A stretch of DNA of 64,000 bases from Macrococcoides caseolyticum (GTDB lineage: Bacteria > Bacillota > Bacilli > Staphylococcales > Staphylococcaceae), in NCBI RefSeq assembly GCF_021366795.1, contig NZ_JAHCPS010000006.1:1-64000 (forward strand), written 5' to 3'. The notes below the pieces were generated by a model. It was given only the letters and a program-made list of their open reading frames with translations, did no database searches and was not told where the DNA came from. Position numbers and translations under genes: made by a program. Of the stretch, positions 39,641 to 47,651 are shown piece after piece; position 1 is the stretch's first letter, and every line of letters starts with the position of its first letter.

Positions 39641-39877
39641 TTAATCACGAATGTTATTAAGACGTTGAATCATCTTAACTTTTTCTGGTGTTACATCATT
39701 ACCTTCAGGATCAATTACTTTTGCATTTTCAATTGTTTTTTGAAATGAATTTCTAAATGTTTGAAGATATTCTTTACGTAGTAACGTCTGTTCTCGCCCT
39801 TCTTCTTCAGTTAAACCAACACTTTTCTTTTTTTGTGCAAGTTCATTTATTCTATTCATTTTTTCTTGTTCTAACAT
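39641..39877 (-). CDS. DUF896-family protein (YnzC-like)
   Basis: 78 residues from the ATG at 39877, with AAAGGAATG upstream. It reads MNRINELAQKKKSVGLTEEE, then LRKEYLQTFRNSF and VTPEKVKMIQ, matching the short helical DUF896 family, whose Bacillus member YnzC is a two-helix protein of unknown function. In Bacillus ynzC shares the LexA-controlled yneA-yneB-ynzC unit; here a hairpin lies between it and sosA. Confidence 0.85.
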   Translation of the reverse strand: MLEQEKMNRINELAQKKKSVGLTEEEGREQTLLRKEYLQTFRNSFQKTIENAKVIDPEGNDVTPEKVKMIQRLNNIRD

Positions 39878-39908
39878 ATACTCATTCCTTTCCATTTAAA
39901 GATACCAA

Positions 39909-39946
39909 AAAAAGCGCGTGAAACCAACTGGTCACACTCGCTTTTT
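39909..39946 (-). terminator. Terminator after sosA
   Basis: AAAAAGCGCGTG pairs with CACTCGCTTTTT with one mismatch, over a 14-base loop. Confidence 0.75.
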
Positions 39947-39966
39947 ATTAAAAATCAATGACAATA

Positions 39967-40185
39967 TTAATTGACGACACCTAGTACTTCACCATTTTGA
40001 ACAGGATCATGTACAACTTGTGTCTGATGAACTGTATTAGAATGTTGTTCGCCTACTTGTTCTGTTAAACTTGATGTTTGATTATAAATATATTCTGCTT
40101 GTGTCATATATAAAAGGCCAAAGACGGTAATCACTATAAATAATAAAAGATACATTAAAAATTCTTTAGAAATTGTAAGGGTCAT
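39967..40185 (-). CDS. sosA: SOS-induced cell division inhibitor, SosA/YneA type
   Basis: 72 residues from ATG 40185, chosen because AGGAGG lies eight bases upstream; the ATG six bases earlier sits too close to it. One membrane helix (FLMYLLLFIVITVFGLLYM) precedes a short extracellular tail ending PVQNGEVLGVVN. It has no LysM domain, which separates SosA of staphylococci from YneA of Bacillus. SosA delays division during DNA damage. It is divergent from lexA and shares LexA boxes with it. Confidence 0.8.
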   Translation of the reverse strand: MTLTISKEFLMYLLLFIVITVFGLLYMTQAEYIYNQTSSLTEQVGEQHSNTVHQTQVVHDPVQNGEVLGVVN

Positions 40186-40199
40186 ATTCATTTCCTCCT

Positions 40200-40213
40200 A
40201 GAACATTTGTTTG
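40200..40213. promoter_or_regulatory. LexA box 1 (SosA-proximal)
   Basis: AGAACATTTGTTTG differs from the CGAACnnnnGTTYG consensus at the first base only. It lies 14 bases upstream of the sosA start. Confidence 0.7.
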
Positions 40214-40228
40214 TATTTATACAATAAC

Positions 40229-40242
40229 AGAACATCTGTTCT
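40229..40242. promoter_or_regulatory. LexA box 2
   Basis: AGAACATCTGTTCT is a perfect palindrome with the GAAC-N4-GTTC core, between sosA and lexA. Confidence 0.75.
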
Positions 40243-40257
40243 TAGTCAACAAAAATA

Positions 40258-40271
40258 CGAACAAATGTTTG
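40258..40271. promoter_or_regulatory. LexA box 3 overlapping the lexA promoter
   Basis: CGAACAAATGTTTG fully matches the Gram-positive LexA consensus. Its last three bases overlap the lexA -35 (TTGTTA at 40269-40274). A weaker half-site, CGAAC, is at 40279. Confidence 0.85.
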
Positions 40272-40297
40272 TTACATGCGAACGTATATGCTATAAT
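40269..40297 (+). promoter_or_regulatory. lexA promoter
   Basis: TTGTTA at 40269-40274 and TATAAT at 40292-40297 are 17 bases apart. LexA bound at box 3 would block it. Confidence 0.8.
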
Positions 40298-40332
40298 ATG
40301 TGTAACACCAATGCTAAGGAGTGTTTATAAGA

Positions 40333-40950
40333 ATGAGAGAATTAACAAAAAGGCAAGAAGAAATATATGAATATTTAAAACATGTGGTTTCTACAAAAGG
40401 ATATCCTCCAAGCGTAAGGGAAATCGGCGAAGCCGTTGGACTTGCATCATCTTCAACTGTTCACGGACATCTTTCACGATTGGAAGAAAAAGGATATATC
40501 AAGCGTGATCCAACAAAACCACGCGCGATTGAAATTGTATCAGATGAAACGCCACGAGATTTTTCTGAAACGATACACGTACCAGTCATTGGTAAAGTTA
40601 CTGCTGGTGTTCCGATTACCGCAATTGAAAATGTAGAAGAATATTTTCCTTTACCTGCCCATTTTACGAGCAGTCATAATAGTGATATTTTTATTTTGGA
40701 TGTTGTGGGTGAAAGTATGATTGAAGCAGGTATCTTTGATAAAGATAAAGTCATCGTCAGAAGACAATCCATCGCTGAAAATGGTGACATTATCGTTGCG
40801 ATGACAGATGAAGATGAGGCAACGGTCAAACGTTTCTATAAAGAAAATAATAGATATCGTCTTCAACCAGAAAACAGTTCAATGGAACCAATTTATCTGG
40901 ATTCTGTAACAGTTTTAGGTAAAGTCGTTGGTCTTTTTAGAGAATTTTAA
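40333..40950 (+). CDS. lexA: SOS repressor LexA
   Basis: 205 residues from ATG 40333, with AAGGAG upstream; a GTG at 40321 would sit on the ribosome site. The N-terminal winged helix includes [21 protein letters not shown]. The cleavage site is Ala91-Gly92 (KVTAGVP), and the self-cleavage pair is Ser128 (VGESMIE) and Lys166 (TVKRF). It represses SOS genes until RecA filaments trigger cleavage. It autoregulates through box 3. Confidence 0.96.
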   Translation: MRELTKRQEEIYEYLKHVVSTKGYPPSVREIGEAVGLASSSTVHGHLSRLEEKGYIKRDPTKPRAIEIVSDETPRDFSETIHVPVIGKVTAGVPITAIENVEEYFPLPAHFTSSHNSDIFILDVVGESMIEAGIFDKDKVIVRRQSIAENGDIIVAMTDEDEATVKRFYKENNRYRLQPENSSMEPIYLDSVTVLGKVVGLFREF

Positions 40951-40980
40951 AATAGTATACGACTACATCATAGTAAAACC

Positions 40981-41011
40981 CGGAAACAATCATTATATTT
41001 GATTGTTTCCG
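40981..41011. terminator. Terminator after lexA
   Basis: CGGAAACAATCA pairs perfectly with TGATTGTTTCCG over seven bases, then AGTTTTGGTTTT. Confidence 0.8.
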
Positions 41012-41039
41012 AGTTTTGGTTTTGATTATATTTTATCTT

Positions 41040-41108
41040 TTATTTTCTACCAATAATTTCTTTAACTTGTTCTAATATATCAACATGTTCTTTTGTTTGT
41101 CTTTCCAT
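41040..41108 (-). CDS. Possible 22-residue peptide
   Basis: ATG 41108 has AAGGGG eight bases upstream and opens 22 codons, MERQTKEHVDILEQVKEIIG then RK. The peptide is charged and predicted to be one amphipathic helix. It sits alone in a 370-base gap between lexA and the PspC gene. The spacing and ribosome site support translation, but a frame this short can occur by chance. Confidence 0.35.
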   Translation of the reverse strand: MERQTKEHVDILEQVKEIIGRK

Positions 41109-41321
41109 GTTACTAACCCCTTGTTTCATTATTATTAATTTCATCCTTATATTCTATACATACCCTAACATACAGCCAATGAAACAACATTTGCTTTAAT
41201 TTTATTCTAAATATATTATAGAAGACATTTGAAATATCTTCAAATATTATGCAAATATTAGTCAAATCACTTAAAAGCATTTCATTTCACTGATATAATA
41301 AATTTAAAGGAGGCGAATACG

Positions 41322-41531
41322 ATGTAAAAAAGATTAGCAAGATCAACAACAGATCGATATTTAGCTGGTGTTTTAGGAGGAATTGCAGAATATCTTAATA
41401 TGGATCCAACACTACTGCGTGTATTATTTATTATTATTTCATTTTTAACTGTTAACATCCCTACTTTTACCATTTATGTACTACTCGCCATTTTCATGCC
41501 TAAAGATGTAGATATTATTGATCGCTATTAA
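41322..41531 (+). pseudogene. PspC-domain protein with a stop at codon 2
   Basis: After ATG (41322-41324), which follows AAAGGAGGCG with normal spacing, codon 2 is TAA. The frame then continues without stop for 67 codons: KRLARSTTDRYLAGVLGGIA, EYLNMDPTLLRVLFIII and a membrane helix, the standard PspC domain. The expected second codon is AAA. As read, the gene makes no protein unless ribosomes start at a non-AUG codon further in. All other parts look unspoiled, which suggests either a very recent mutation or a base error. Confidence 0.75.
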
Positions 41532-41547
41532 TCGTCCTATATGAAAG

Positions 41548-41597
41548 ATGCAGACCCAATATAAGTCACTCTATTGTGATTTATATTGGGTCTGCAT
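41548..41597. terminator. Terminator after the PspC gene
   Basis: Two 17-base perfectly complementary arms, 41548-41564 (ATGCAGACCCAATATAA) and 41581-41597, with T-tract beyond. Confidence 0.85.
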
Positions 41598-41635
41598 TTT
41601 TCATTTCTATTGCCATGTTTGAATAATCATTAATA

Positions 41636-41794
41636 TTAGAGATGCAATTTATTAAGAAATGCCACACCAACAAAACCGATGATGAGCAATAAAATCGTTA
41701 CTTTATCATCTATTATCATTAATCCATACCGACATACAAATAGTATAAGTGCATATAAAAATAATACTAAAATTTTGATTTGCTGATTTGTCAT
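41636..41794 (-). CDS. Small two-helix membrane protein
   Basis: 52 residues starting MTNQQIKILVLFLYALILFV, followed by a short loop (CRYGLMIIDDK) and a second hydrophobic stretch (TILLLIIGFVGVAFLN). AGGGAGAGAAC precedes the ATG at 41794. I recognise no family. It is transcribed alone, converging on the PspC terminator. A helical hairpin in the membrane is the only prediction I can support. Confidence 0.6.
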   Translation of the reverse strand: MTNQQIKILVLFLYALILFVCRYGLMIIDDKVTILLLIIGFVGVAFLNKLHL

Positions 41795-41879
41795 ATAAGT
41801 TCTCTCCCTATTTGCAATGTATCTATATCATACCATTTTTAATCACTTGTTTGTAAAATATAAATAGTAATTATTCCTA

Positions 41880-41927
41880 TTTACATTATCTAAAATTTAA
41901 TTTAATATTAAATCGTAATGATTTCGA
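41880..41927 (+). promoter_or_regulatory. Promoter and Zur box of the ZinT-like gene
   Basis: TTTACA at 41880-41885 and TAATAT at 41903-41908 are 17 bases apart. Four bases later TCGTAATGATTTCGA (41913-41927) matches the Zur palindrome TCGTAATnATTACGA at all but one position. Bound Zur would cover the transcription start. Confidence 0.8.
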
Positions 41928-41941
41928 AAAGGAGAAATAAT

Positions 41942-42655
41942 ATGAATAAAAATATTTTAAGTTGTATTTCTGTATTGTCTTTAAGTCTACTGATCACAGG
42001 GTGTCAAAATGATAATGATAAAAAAGAAATAACAAATGAAAGTTCATCTCAACATGAGCACCACGAAAAAGAACATCAACATGCACATCACCACGGTCAT
42101 GAAATGACACCTGAACAGCAAAAAATATATAAAGGCTTTTTTAAAGATGCGCAAGTTAAAGATCGTCCTCTGACAGATTGGGAAGGAGATTGGCAATCTG
42201 TATATCCATATTTAAAAGATGGTACTTTGGATGAAGTCTTTCAACATAAAGCAGAACTTGATAAGAATAAAACAGCAAATGAATTTAAAGACTACTATAC
42301 GACTGGCTATAAAACAGATGTTACCCGTATTAAAATTGGAGAAAAAGAAATATCGTTTTATAAAAATGATAAAAAAGCAACCGCTGAGTACATGTATGAT
42401 GGCAAGGAAATTCTTAAATATGAAGCTGGTAATAGAGGTGTACGTTATATCTTTAAAAAAGTAAGTGGCGATGACATTGCACCAAAATATATTCAATTTA
42501 GTGATCATATTATTGCACCAGAAAAGGCGCTTCACTTCCATATTTATATGGGCGATGATAAAGCACAATTGCTTAAAGAAATGGATAATTGGCCGACATA
42601 TTACCCGAGTGACTTAAAAGGTTCAGAAATTAAAGAAGAAATGCTTGCGCATTAG
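41942..42655 (+). CDS. ZinT-domain zinc-binding lipoprotein
   Basis: 237 residues from ATG 41942 with AAGGAGAAAT upstream. The lipobox LLITGC sets the mature Cys at about residue 20. A His-rich linker (HEHHEKEHQHAHHHGHEM) precedes a ZinT domain with DWEGDWQSVYPYLKDG, the YMYDGKEIL strand and the FHIYMGDD region whose His binds metal. ZinT scavenges zinc and passes it to the AdcA/ZnuA uptake protein. Many Firmicutes fuse ZinT to AdcA; here it is separate. The Zur box upstream agrees with zinc-starvation expression. Confidence 0.88.
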   Translation: MNKNILSCISVLSLSLLITGCQNDNDKKEITNESSSQHEHHEKEHQHAHHHGHEMTPEQQKIYKGFFKDAQVKDRPLTDWEGDWQSVYPYLKDGTLDEVFQHKAELDKNKTANEFKDYYTTGYKTDVTRIKIGEKEISFYKNDKKATAEYMYDGKEILKYEAGNRGVRYIFKKVSGDDIAPKYIQFSDHIIAPEKALHFHIYMGDDKAQLLKEMDNWPTYYPSDLKGSEIKEEMLAH

Positions 42656-42668
42656 TCTATTTTTTAAA

Positions 42669-42714
42669 ATCAAAAAGAAGCAATCCATTTTGAATTGGAT
42701 TGCTTCTTTTTGAT
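42669..42714. terminator. Bidirectional terminator after the ZinT-like gene
   Basis: Two 19-base arms, 42669-42687 and 42696-42714, are perfectly complementary, with AAAAAG and CTTTTT ends. Confidence 0.9.
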
Positions 42715-42718
42715 TGAT

Positions 42719-42967
42719 TTAAACAAGCCAGAAATTAAAAGTATGCATTAAAATGATAATACTTAATACGATTAAAAACATTAATAAATAGAACTGTCGA
42801 TGACGTATATTCCCAAACAAAGCACTCATATATAAACCTAATAAAGTTGTTACATAGAGTAACATCTGTACATACAAATTAATCTGACCTCTACCATGAA
42901 TAAATGGAACAAATACTAATAATAAAACACTAAGTATCAATAATAAGATAACTGAAAATCGATACAT
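42719..42967 (-). CDS. Hypothetical membrane protein, 82 residues
   Basis: Three hydrophobic helices (FSVILLLILSVLLLVFV; MLLYVTTLLGLYMSALF; FYLLMFLIVLSIIILM) joined by short loops, with GRGQ and NIRHRQ as the only charged parts. AAAGGAAGG precedes the ATG at 42967. The family is not recognised. It begins 15 bases after the stop of the VOC gene on the same strand and is probably its distal operon partner. Confidence 0.65.
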   Translation of the reverse strand: MYRFSVILLLILSVLLLVFVPFIHGRGQINLYVQMLLYVTTLLGLYMSALFGNIRHRQFYLLMFLIVLSIIILMHTFNFWLV

Positions 42968-42981
42968 ATTTTACCTTCCTT

Positions 42982-43362
42982 TTACATTACAATGACATTA
43001 AATAAATGATTGTCTAAATCTTTAAATGACATGCCATAATAACCGTTTTTTTCACCGGGTGCACTTAAGATTTTACCACCAAACTGTTCAATTTTTTGTG
43101 CAAATTGATCAACTGCCTCACGACTCTCCATATCAAATGAAATAATGGTTTCCGGATAATCATCTTGCGCTCTTAATGGTCCACCAATAAAACCTTCAAG
43201 AATATCTTTTCTAAACAAACAAATGACTTGCTTATCTATCATAATACCCGCTAATGTTTGATTATCAGATCGTTCTTCATTAATTTCAAATCCAATATTT
43301 CTATAAAATTCCGTTGAAGCTTCGATATTCACAACAGGTAAATTTATCCAATATGATTTCAT
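42982..43362 (-). CDS. VOC-family (glyoxalase-like) protein
   Basis: 126 residues in the two betaalphabetabetabeta halves of the vicinal oxygen chelate fold: WINLPVVNIEASTEFYRNIG at the start, then FGGKILSAPGEKNGYYGMSF and KDLDNHLFNVIVM at the end. The usual metal-ligand positions are partly kept (the distal His-Leu-Phe strand), so I cannot name a reaction. It lies ten bases after a degenerate Nudix-like gene, with which it is probably co-transcribed. Confidence 0.8.
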   Translation of the reverse strand: MKSYWINLPVVNIEASTEFYRNIGFEINEERSDNQTLAGIMIDKQVICLFRKDILEGFIGGPLRAQDDYPETIISFDMESREAVDQFAQKIEQFGGKILSAPGEKNGYYGMSFKDLDNHLFNVIVM

Positions 43363-43372
43363 ACACTGCTCC

Positions 43373-43795
43373 TTATCTTGATTGATGTAAATTAATCAAT
43401 GGGACACTCGATTTTATCACTTGATTCGATACAATCAAATGTTTTAATTCATCTGCAATATCGAGCTGATTTAAGTAATCAAAATCCAGCCATGCATAGG
43501 GTGCGCGTACTTTGAATTCTTTTTCATTTTTTGCATTGAAAACAAATGCCGTATCATTTGCAGTTACTTTTCTAAATAGAGTTTTAAACTCCTTTTCTTC
43601 CTCAACAACAAACAGTATTCCACCGACTTTAATATCATGATTTAATTTCCTCGCAAATTGTTCTGCTGTTGCTTTAATGGTTGTTTGTCCTGATTTTACA
43701 ACACTTGGTAATTTCATTTGTTTATTGCCAAAGTCCTGCACGAGTATTTTATCATCTGTTGTTATAAGTAAGGACGCTGATATTTTCTCTTTCAT
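43373..43795 (-). CDS. Nudix-fold-like protein without a Nudix box
   Basis: 140 residues. The opening (ISASLLITTDDKILVQDFGN, then MKLPSVVKSG) follows the N-terminal strands of Nudix hydrolases, and the end (APYAWLDFDYLNQLDIADEL) resembles their C-terminal half. The catalytic box should have the RExxEExG core; here the segment is TAEQFARKLNHDIKVGG, with no glutamate pair. It is therefore probably not a pyrophosphatase, and may bind a ligand instead. It precedes the VOC gene on the same strand. The family call is an inference from spacing and hydrophobic pattern. Confidence 0.5.
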   Translation of the reverse strand: MKEKISASLLITTDDKILVQDFGNKQMKLPSVVKSGQTTIKATAEQFARKLNHDIKVGGILFVVEEEKEFKTLFRKVTANDTAFVFNAKNEKEFKVRAPYAWLDFDYLNQLDIADELKHLIVSNQVIKSSVPLINLHQSR

Positions 43796-43811
43796 ATGTT
43801 ACTCCTTTACG

Positions 43812-44816
43812 TTATTCAGTAATGTAATTTTCAACATAAAATGGTTGATTAAATTGATTAAAACTCACACCTATACCAATCGTTTCATATTCCGGTTTTA
43901 AAATATTTTTTCGATGGCCTAAACTATTCATTAAGGCATGGTGCGCATCGATTGGCGAACGTTGACCAAAAGCTAAATTTTCTCCAGCAAATCGATAATT
44001 AATTTGTCCTCTTTTTATCCGATCAAAAGGCGATTCATTTTGCTTATTATAATGACTAAAGTAATGATTTTGTCCCATATCAAAGGCATGTAACTGTGCA
44101 ACATATTGAATATTTTGCTTTGGTTTTAATGTATTGAGCTGATATGTAGCTCGTGTCGCATTTATTAATACGCGTTGCATTTTTTTATAATCTTCCAAAA
44201 GTCGATGCGTTGGGAGAGCGTAGTAAGATGGTTGCTTATCATACGCTTTTTGACTTACAACTTTCAAAGCAGTTACAGTATTACTTTTATATTTATCATA
44301 GTATATTGTTAAATAATTTGCATTTATTTCATACGACATCTGATGCTTTTTATCCAGGGTCAATTGATAGTTTTTCCCTTTTGACATTGCGCGTTTCTGT
44401 CCTAATACATTTCTCACTTCTGAAGGTGTCATGCCAAATTTGACTTTATATTGCGTATCACTTTTGGATTGATGCAGATAAATCCCTTCAACACGATTCT
44501 TAATTAACATAACCAAAATTAAATCAGTTTTATTTTGAAAATACACAGACCAATGATGTCCATATTCATTTGATAAATGTGCGACAGGTTTGCCGAGTAT
44601 CGCATTCACTTCTTTACGCGTCATCCCCATCTGAATATCAATCAACTTGAAATCATTTTGATTTGTTTGAGTATATTGACTTGCACTCAACTTTTCAATG
44701 GAAGTTCTCATCATTGCTTTATGATATAAAATTAATTCATCCGATAATTGAAAAATTTTCAAAGGAAATATTAGGATAAAGATAATAAGTAGTAAGGTTA
44801 AAATAAAATGTTTCAT
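43812..44816 (-). CDS. Membrane-anchored CAP-domain protein with CAP-associated domain
   Basis: 334 residues. An N-terminal helix (FILTLLLIIFILIFPLKIF) anchors it or acts as a signal peptide. Residues about 55-200 form the CAP-associated N domain with two MGMTRKEVNAILGKP-type repeats (IQMGMTRKEV and VKFGMTPSEV). From about 210 comes a CAP/SCP domain: AQLHAFDMGQNHYFSHYNKQ, ENLAFG, then LGHRKNILKPEYETIGIG. Family members are extracytoplasmic; function here is unknown. A GAGGTGTT site lies before ATG 44816. Confidence 0.82.
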   Translation of the reverse strand: MKHFILTLLLIIFILIFPLKIFQLSDELILYHKAMMRTSIEKLSASQYTQTNQNDFKLIDIQMGMTRKEVNAILGKPVAHLSNEYGHHWSVYFQNKTDLILVMLIKNRVEGIYLHQSKSDTQYKVKFGMTPSEVRNVLGQKRAMSKGKNYQLTLDKKHQMSYEINANYLTIYYDKYKSNTVTALKVVSQKAYDKQPSYYALPTHRLLEDYKKMQRVLINATRATYQLNTLKPKQNIQYVAQLHAFDMGQNHYFSHYNKQNESPFDRIKRGQINYRFAGENLAFGQRSPIDAHHALMNSLGHRKNILKPEYETIGIGVSFNQFNQPFYVENYITE

Positions 44817-44833
44817 TTAACACCTCAATAAAT

Positions 44834-44866
44834 ATTAAAAGCATACACAAAGTGTATGCTTTTAAT
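44834..44866 (-). terminator. Hairpin between guaC and the CAP-domain gene
   Basis: ATTAAAAGCATACAC pairs perfectly with GTGTATGCTTTTAAT over three bases, 29 bases past the guaC stop. Confidence 0.85.
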
Positions 44867-44895
44867 TATAACAAATAAAATATTGTTATGCGTTA

Positions 44896-45879
44896 TTAAT
44901 AATCTTTATCTCCATTGAAAATAGAATTTTTTACGATAACATAATCAACCGTCGTTATCGCTTTAAGATCTTTTCCACCTGCATATGAAATAGAAGACTG
45001 TAAGTCTTGTTCCATTTCAATTAACTTATCTTTTAAAGAACCTTTATGTTCAACAAATAACTTTTTACCTTCTACATTTTTACGTTCACCTTTTTGGTAT
45101 TCAGATGCACTACCGAAATATTCTTTATATAACTTACCATCTTTTTCAATTGTTTCACCAGGTGACTCTTCATGTGCTGCAAGTAACGATCCTATCATCA
45201 CCATTGAAGCACCGAAACGAATTGATTTCGCGATATCCCCATGTGTTCTGATACCACCATCAGCGATTAAAGGTTTACGTGCAGCTTTCGCACATAATCG
45301 TAAAGCAGCGAGTTGCCATCCACCTGTACCAAAGCCTGTCTTAATTTTTGTAATACATACACGCCCTGGGCCAATCCCAACTTTCGTTGCATCAGCACCT
45401 GCATTTTCCAATTCACGTACAGCTTCTGGTGTACCTACATTACCAGCGATTAAAAATGTTTCTGGAATATGCTTTTTAATATGATGAATCATTTCAATAA
45501 CCTGATCTGAATGTCCATGTGCAATATCAATCGTCATATATTCTGGTATCACTTTTTCTTTTGCTAATGTCTCAACAAATTCATATTCACCAGGTTTAAC
45601 ACCAACAGAAATTGAAGCATATAAACCTTGTGCATGCATTTTCTTAATAAAAGGAATACGTGCTGCTTCATCGAATCGATGCATAATATAAAAGTATTGA
45701 TTTCTAGCAAATTGTTCAGCAAGTTCTTCATTAATTACTGTTTGCATATTAGCAGGTACAACAGGTAATCTAAACTTTAATGGTCCAAACTGTATAGATG
45801 TGTCACATTCAGAACGGCTTTTAACTATACATTTATTTGGTATTAACTGAATATCTTCATAATCAAATACATCTTGCAT
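44896..45879 (-). CDS. guaC: GMP reductase
   Basis: 327 residues of the GuaC2 type. The active-site Cys is in [14 protein letters not shown]. Other blocks are [24 protein letters not shown] and [19 protein letters not shown]. It deaminates GMP to IMP using NADPH, recycling guanine nucleotides. It is monocistronic. An inverted repeat 31 bases upstream of its start (45911-45946) may be an operator for a purine repressor. Confidence 0.95.
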   Translation of the reverse strand: MQDVFDYEDIQLIPNKCIVKSRSECDTSIQFGPLKFRLPVVPANMQTVINEELAEQFARNQYFYIMHRFDEAARIPFIKKMHAQGLYASISVGVKPGEYEFVETLAKEKVIPEYMTIDIAHGHSDQVIEMIHHIKKHIPETFLIAGNVGTPEAVRELENAGADATKVGIGPGRVCITKIKTGFGTGGWQLAALRLCAKAARKPLIADGGIRTHGDIAKSIRFGASMVMIGSLLAAHEESPGETIEKDGKLYKEYFGSASEYQKGERKNVEGKKLFVEHKGSLKDKLIEMEQDLQSSISYAGGKDLKAITTVDYVIVKNSIFNGDKDY

Positions 45880-45910
45880 AAAACAAACCCCAAATCACTA
45901 ATTATTTTAC

Positions 45911-45946
45911 ACGAATAATGTGGTAGAACAATTAAAAATTATTCGT
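45911..45946. promoter_or_regulatory. Inverted repeat upstream of guaC, possible PurR-box pair
   Basis: ACGAATAAT and ATTATTCGT are perfect inverses 18 bases apart. Paired, inverted CCGAACAAT-like boxes about 17 bases apart are the PurR signature, and guaC of Bacillus is in the PurR regulon. The match is partial, so this is a suggestion. Confidence 0.4.
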
Positions 45947-45996
45947 CCAAAAGACACTTTAACCTTGTTTTAGACAAAAGTAAAGAAAAAAATAAA

Positions 45997-46030
45997 TAAA
46001 CGAATAAGGTTAACTTTCCTTATTCGTTTA
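45997..46030 (-). terminator. Terminator after rpsN
   Basis: TAAACGAATAAGG pairs perfectly with CCTTATTCGTTTA across eight bases. Confidence 0.85.
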
Positions 46031-46059
46031 TTGCACTAAAGATTATTTTAATTGATCAT

Positions 46060-46329
46060 TTACCAACTCGACTTTTTAACTCCTGGTATTTGCCCTTTAT
46101 GAGCAAGTTCTCTAAATGCAATTCTTGAGAGTCCAAATTTTCTGTATACACTTCTTGGTCTACCCGTAACTTCACAACGTGTTGTAAGTCGAGAAGGTGA
46201 TGAATCGCGTGGTAATTTTTGTAATCCTTCATAATCACCTGTCGCTTTCAATGCTGCTCTTTTCTCTCTATATTGTTCAACACATTGACGACGTTTCGCT
46301 TCTTTTGCAATTTTTGATTTTTTTGCCAT
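46060..46329 (-). CDS. rpsN: Alternative ribosomal protein S14, zinc-free form
   Basis: 89 residues, the long S14 type: [20 protein letters not shown], then [25 protein letters not shown]. The zinc form has two CxxC pairs; this one has no such pairs, so it needs no zinc. In other Firmicutes the zinc-free copy replaces the zinc S14 under Zur control. It starts 19 bases after the upstream COG0523 gene and should be in its operon. Confidence 0.93.
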   Translation of the reverse strand: MAKKSKIAKEAKRRQCVEQYREKRAALKATGDYEGLQKLPRDSSPSRLTTRCEVTGRPRSVYRKFGLSRIAFRELAHKGQIPGVKKSSW

Positions 46330-46348
46330 TACTTTTCCTCTTTTCTTA

Positions 46349-47548
46349 TTATATTTTTCTTATTTGCCAACCATAAGGATCTTTAAAACTTTCCCAGTCT
46401 TCATCTATTTCGTTCATTTTAAGTAGACATTCATCTAATTGTGAAGTAATTGCTTCAACATCTAAATCTGTTCCAATAATCACAACCTTTGTATGTCGAT
46501 CGCCATATTCTAAATCCCACGATTCCAATACTTCTGGTCGTTCTGATAAAATTCTATCTTGCTCAATCTGTGGCATCGCTGCGACCCAAAATGTTATCGG
46601 ATTAATCTCAACAGAGGGTCCGGCTTGTGAAAATAAACAGGCAACCGTATTATAATTCGCTAACCATGCTATACCTTTAGCTCGCACGATACTCTTATCA
46701 ATGGATTGACTCCAATTATAAAACCGTTCTGGATGGAATGGTAACGTTCTATGATAAACAAATGAACTAATTCCATATTCTTCAGTTTCAGGGGTATGTT
46801 GCTGATGTCCACCTTCTGTTAATTCTTTTATCCATCCTGCTGAATCTGCTGCTTTTTCAAAATTAAATAAGGATGTATTAAGAATATCCTTAGGATTCAC
46901 TTTAGAATGTGTTGCTTCGATAAAGTGGGCCGTTGGTTGTAATGTTTCTAAAACTTTAATTAATTTACCTTTTTCATCTTCACTTATCAAGTCTACTTTA
47001 TTTAATATTAATACATCACAAAATTCTATTTGATCAATTAATAAATCTGCAATTGAACGATCATCTTCTACACTTATTGCTTCCTTACGATCCAATAATG
47101 AATCACCAGATTGAAAATCTTTCATAAACCTATATGCATCAACGACAGTTACCATTGTGTCTAATCGACAGAATTCTGTTAAATCAATATTTAATTCTTC
47201 ATCAACATATGAAAATGTTTGAGCTACAGGAACCGGCTCAGATATACCTGTCGACTCAATAATGATATAGTCAATGTTCCCTTTTAATGCAAGTTTCTTC
47301 ACCTCTATTAATAAATCTTCTCTTAAAGTACAACATATACAACCATTTGATAGTTCTACTAGTTTTTCATCTGTTCGTGTTAATTCACTACCATTTGCAA
47401 TCAAATCCGCATCAATATTTACTTCACTCATATCATTAACGATGACTGCAATTTTCATATCCTTTGTTTCATTTAAAATATGGTTTAATAATGTCGTTTT
47501 TCCTGCACCAAGATAGCCACTTAGTACTGTAACAGGAATCTTTTTCAT
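46349..47548 (-). CDS. COG0523-family GTPase (putative zinc metallochaperone), copy 1
   Basis: 399 residues from ATG 47548 (TAGGAGATG upstream). Walker A is [12 protein letters not shown], the metal motif [10 protein letters not shown] (CxCC) is near residue 70, and the GTP-specificity motif is NKVDLIS. The C-terminal domain has HPERFYNWS and a GGHQQH stretch. COG0523 GTPases such as ZagA deliver zinc to target enzymes when the metal is scarce. It heads an operon with zinc-free S14 and lies behind a Zur box, so the metal is almost certainly zinc. A paralogue is at 48846-50039. Confidence 0.92.
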   Translation of the reverse strand: MKKIPVTVLSGYLGAGKTTLLNHILNETKDMKIAVIVNDMSEVNIDADLIANGSELTRTDEKLVELSNGCICCTLREDLLIEVKKLALKGNIDYIIIESTGISEPVPVAQTFSYVDEELNIDLTEFCRLDTMVTVVDAYRFMKDFQSGDSLLDRKEAISVEDDRSIADLLIDQIEFCDVLILNKVDLISEDEKGKLIKVLETLQPTAHFIEATHSKVNPKDILNTSLFNFEKAADSAGWIKELTEGGHQQHTPETEEYGISSFVYHRTLPFHPERFYNWSQSIDKSIVRAKGIAWLANYNTVACLFSQAGPSVEINPITFWVAAMPQIEQDRILSERPEVLESWDLEYGDRHTKVVIIGTDLDVEAITSQLDECLLKMNEIDEDWESFKDPYGWQIRKI

Positions 47549-47564
47549 TGTTCCATCTCCTAAA

Positions 47565-47613
47565 TCGTAATAGTTACGATTTAAAATATAACATAACCAA
47601 CTCACATTGTAAA
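47565..47613 (-). promoter_or_regulatory. Promoter and Zur box of COG0523 copy 1
   Basis: On the minus strand TTTACA (47608-47613) and TATATT (47585-47590) are 17 bases apart. Five bases further is TCGTAACTATTACGA (47565-47579), one base off the Zur consensus. Confidence 0.85.
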
Positions 47614-47621
47614 TCAATAAA

Positions 47622-47650
47622 AAAGAGCTCAGCATTACTGAGCTCAAAAA
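47622..47650 (-). terminator. Terminator after adcA
   Basis: GAGCTCAG pairs with CTGAGCTC over five bases, flanked by A6 and T5-type tracts, just past the adcA stop. Confidence 0.8.
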
Positions 47651-47651
47651 A

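Noticed and set aside
41860-41880. Second Zur-like palindrome around AGTAATTATT
   Set aside because: The TCG and CGA ends are missing; only the AT-rich core resembles the box.
45880-46000. Purine riboswitch upstream of guaC
   Set aside because: The conserved aptamer junction sequences are absent; only a simple inverted repeat is present.
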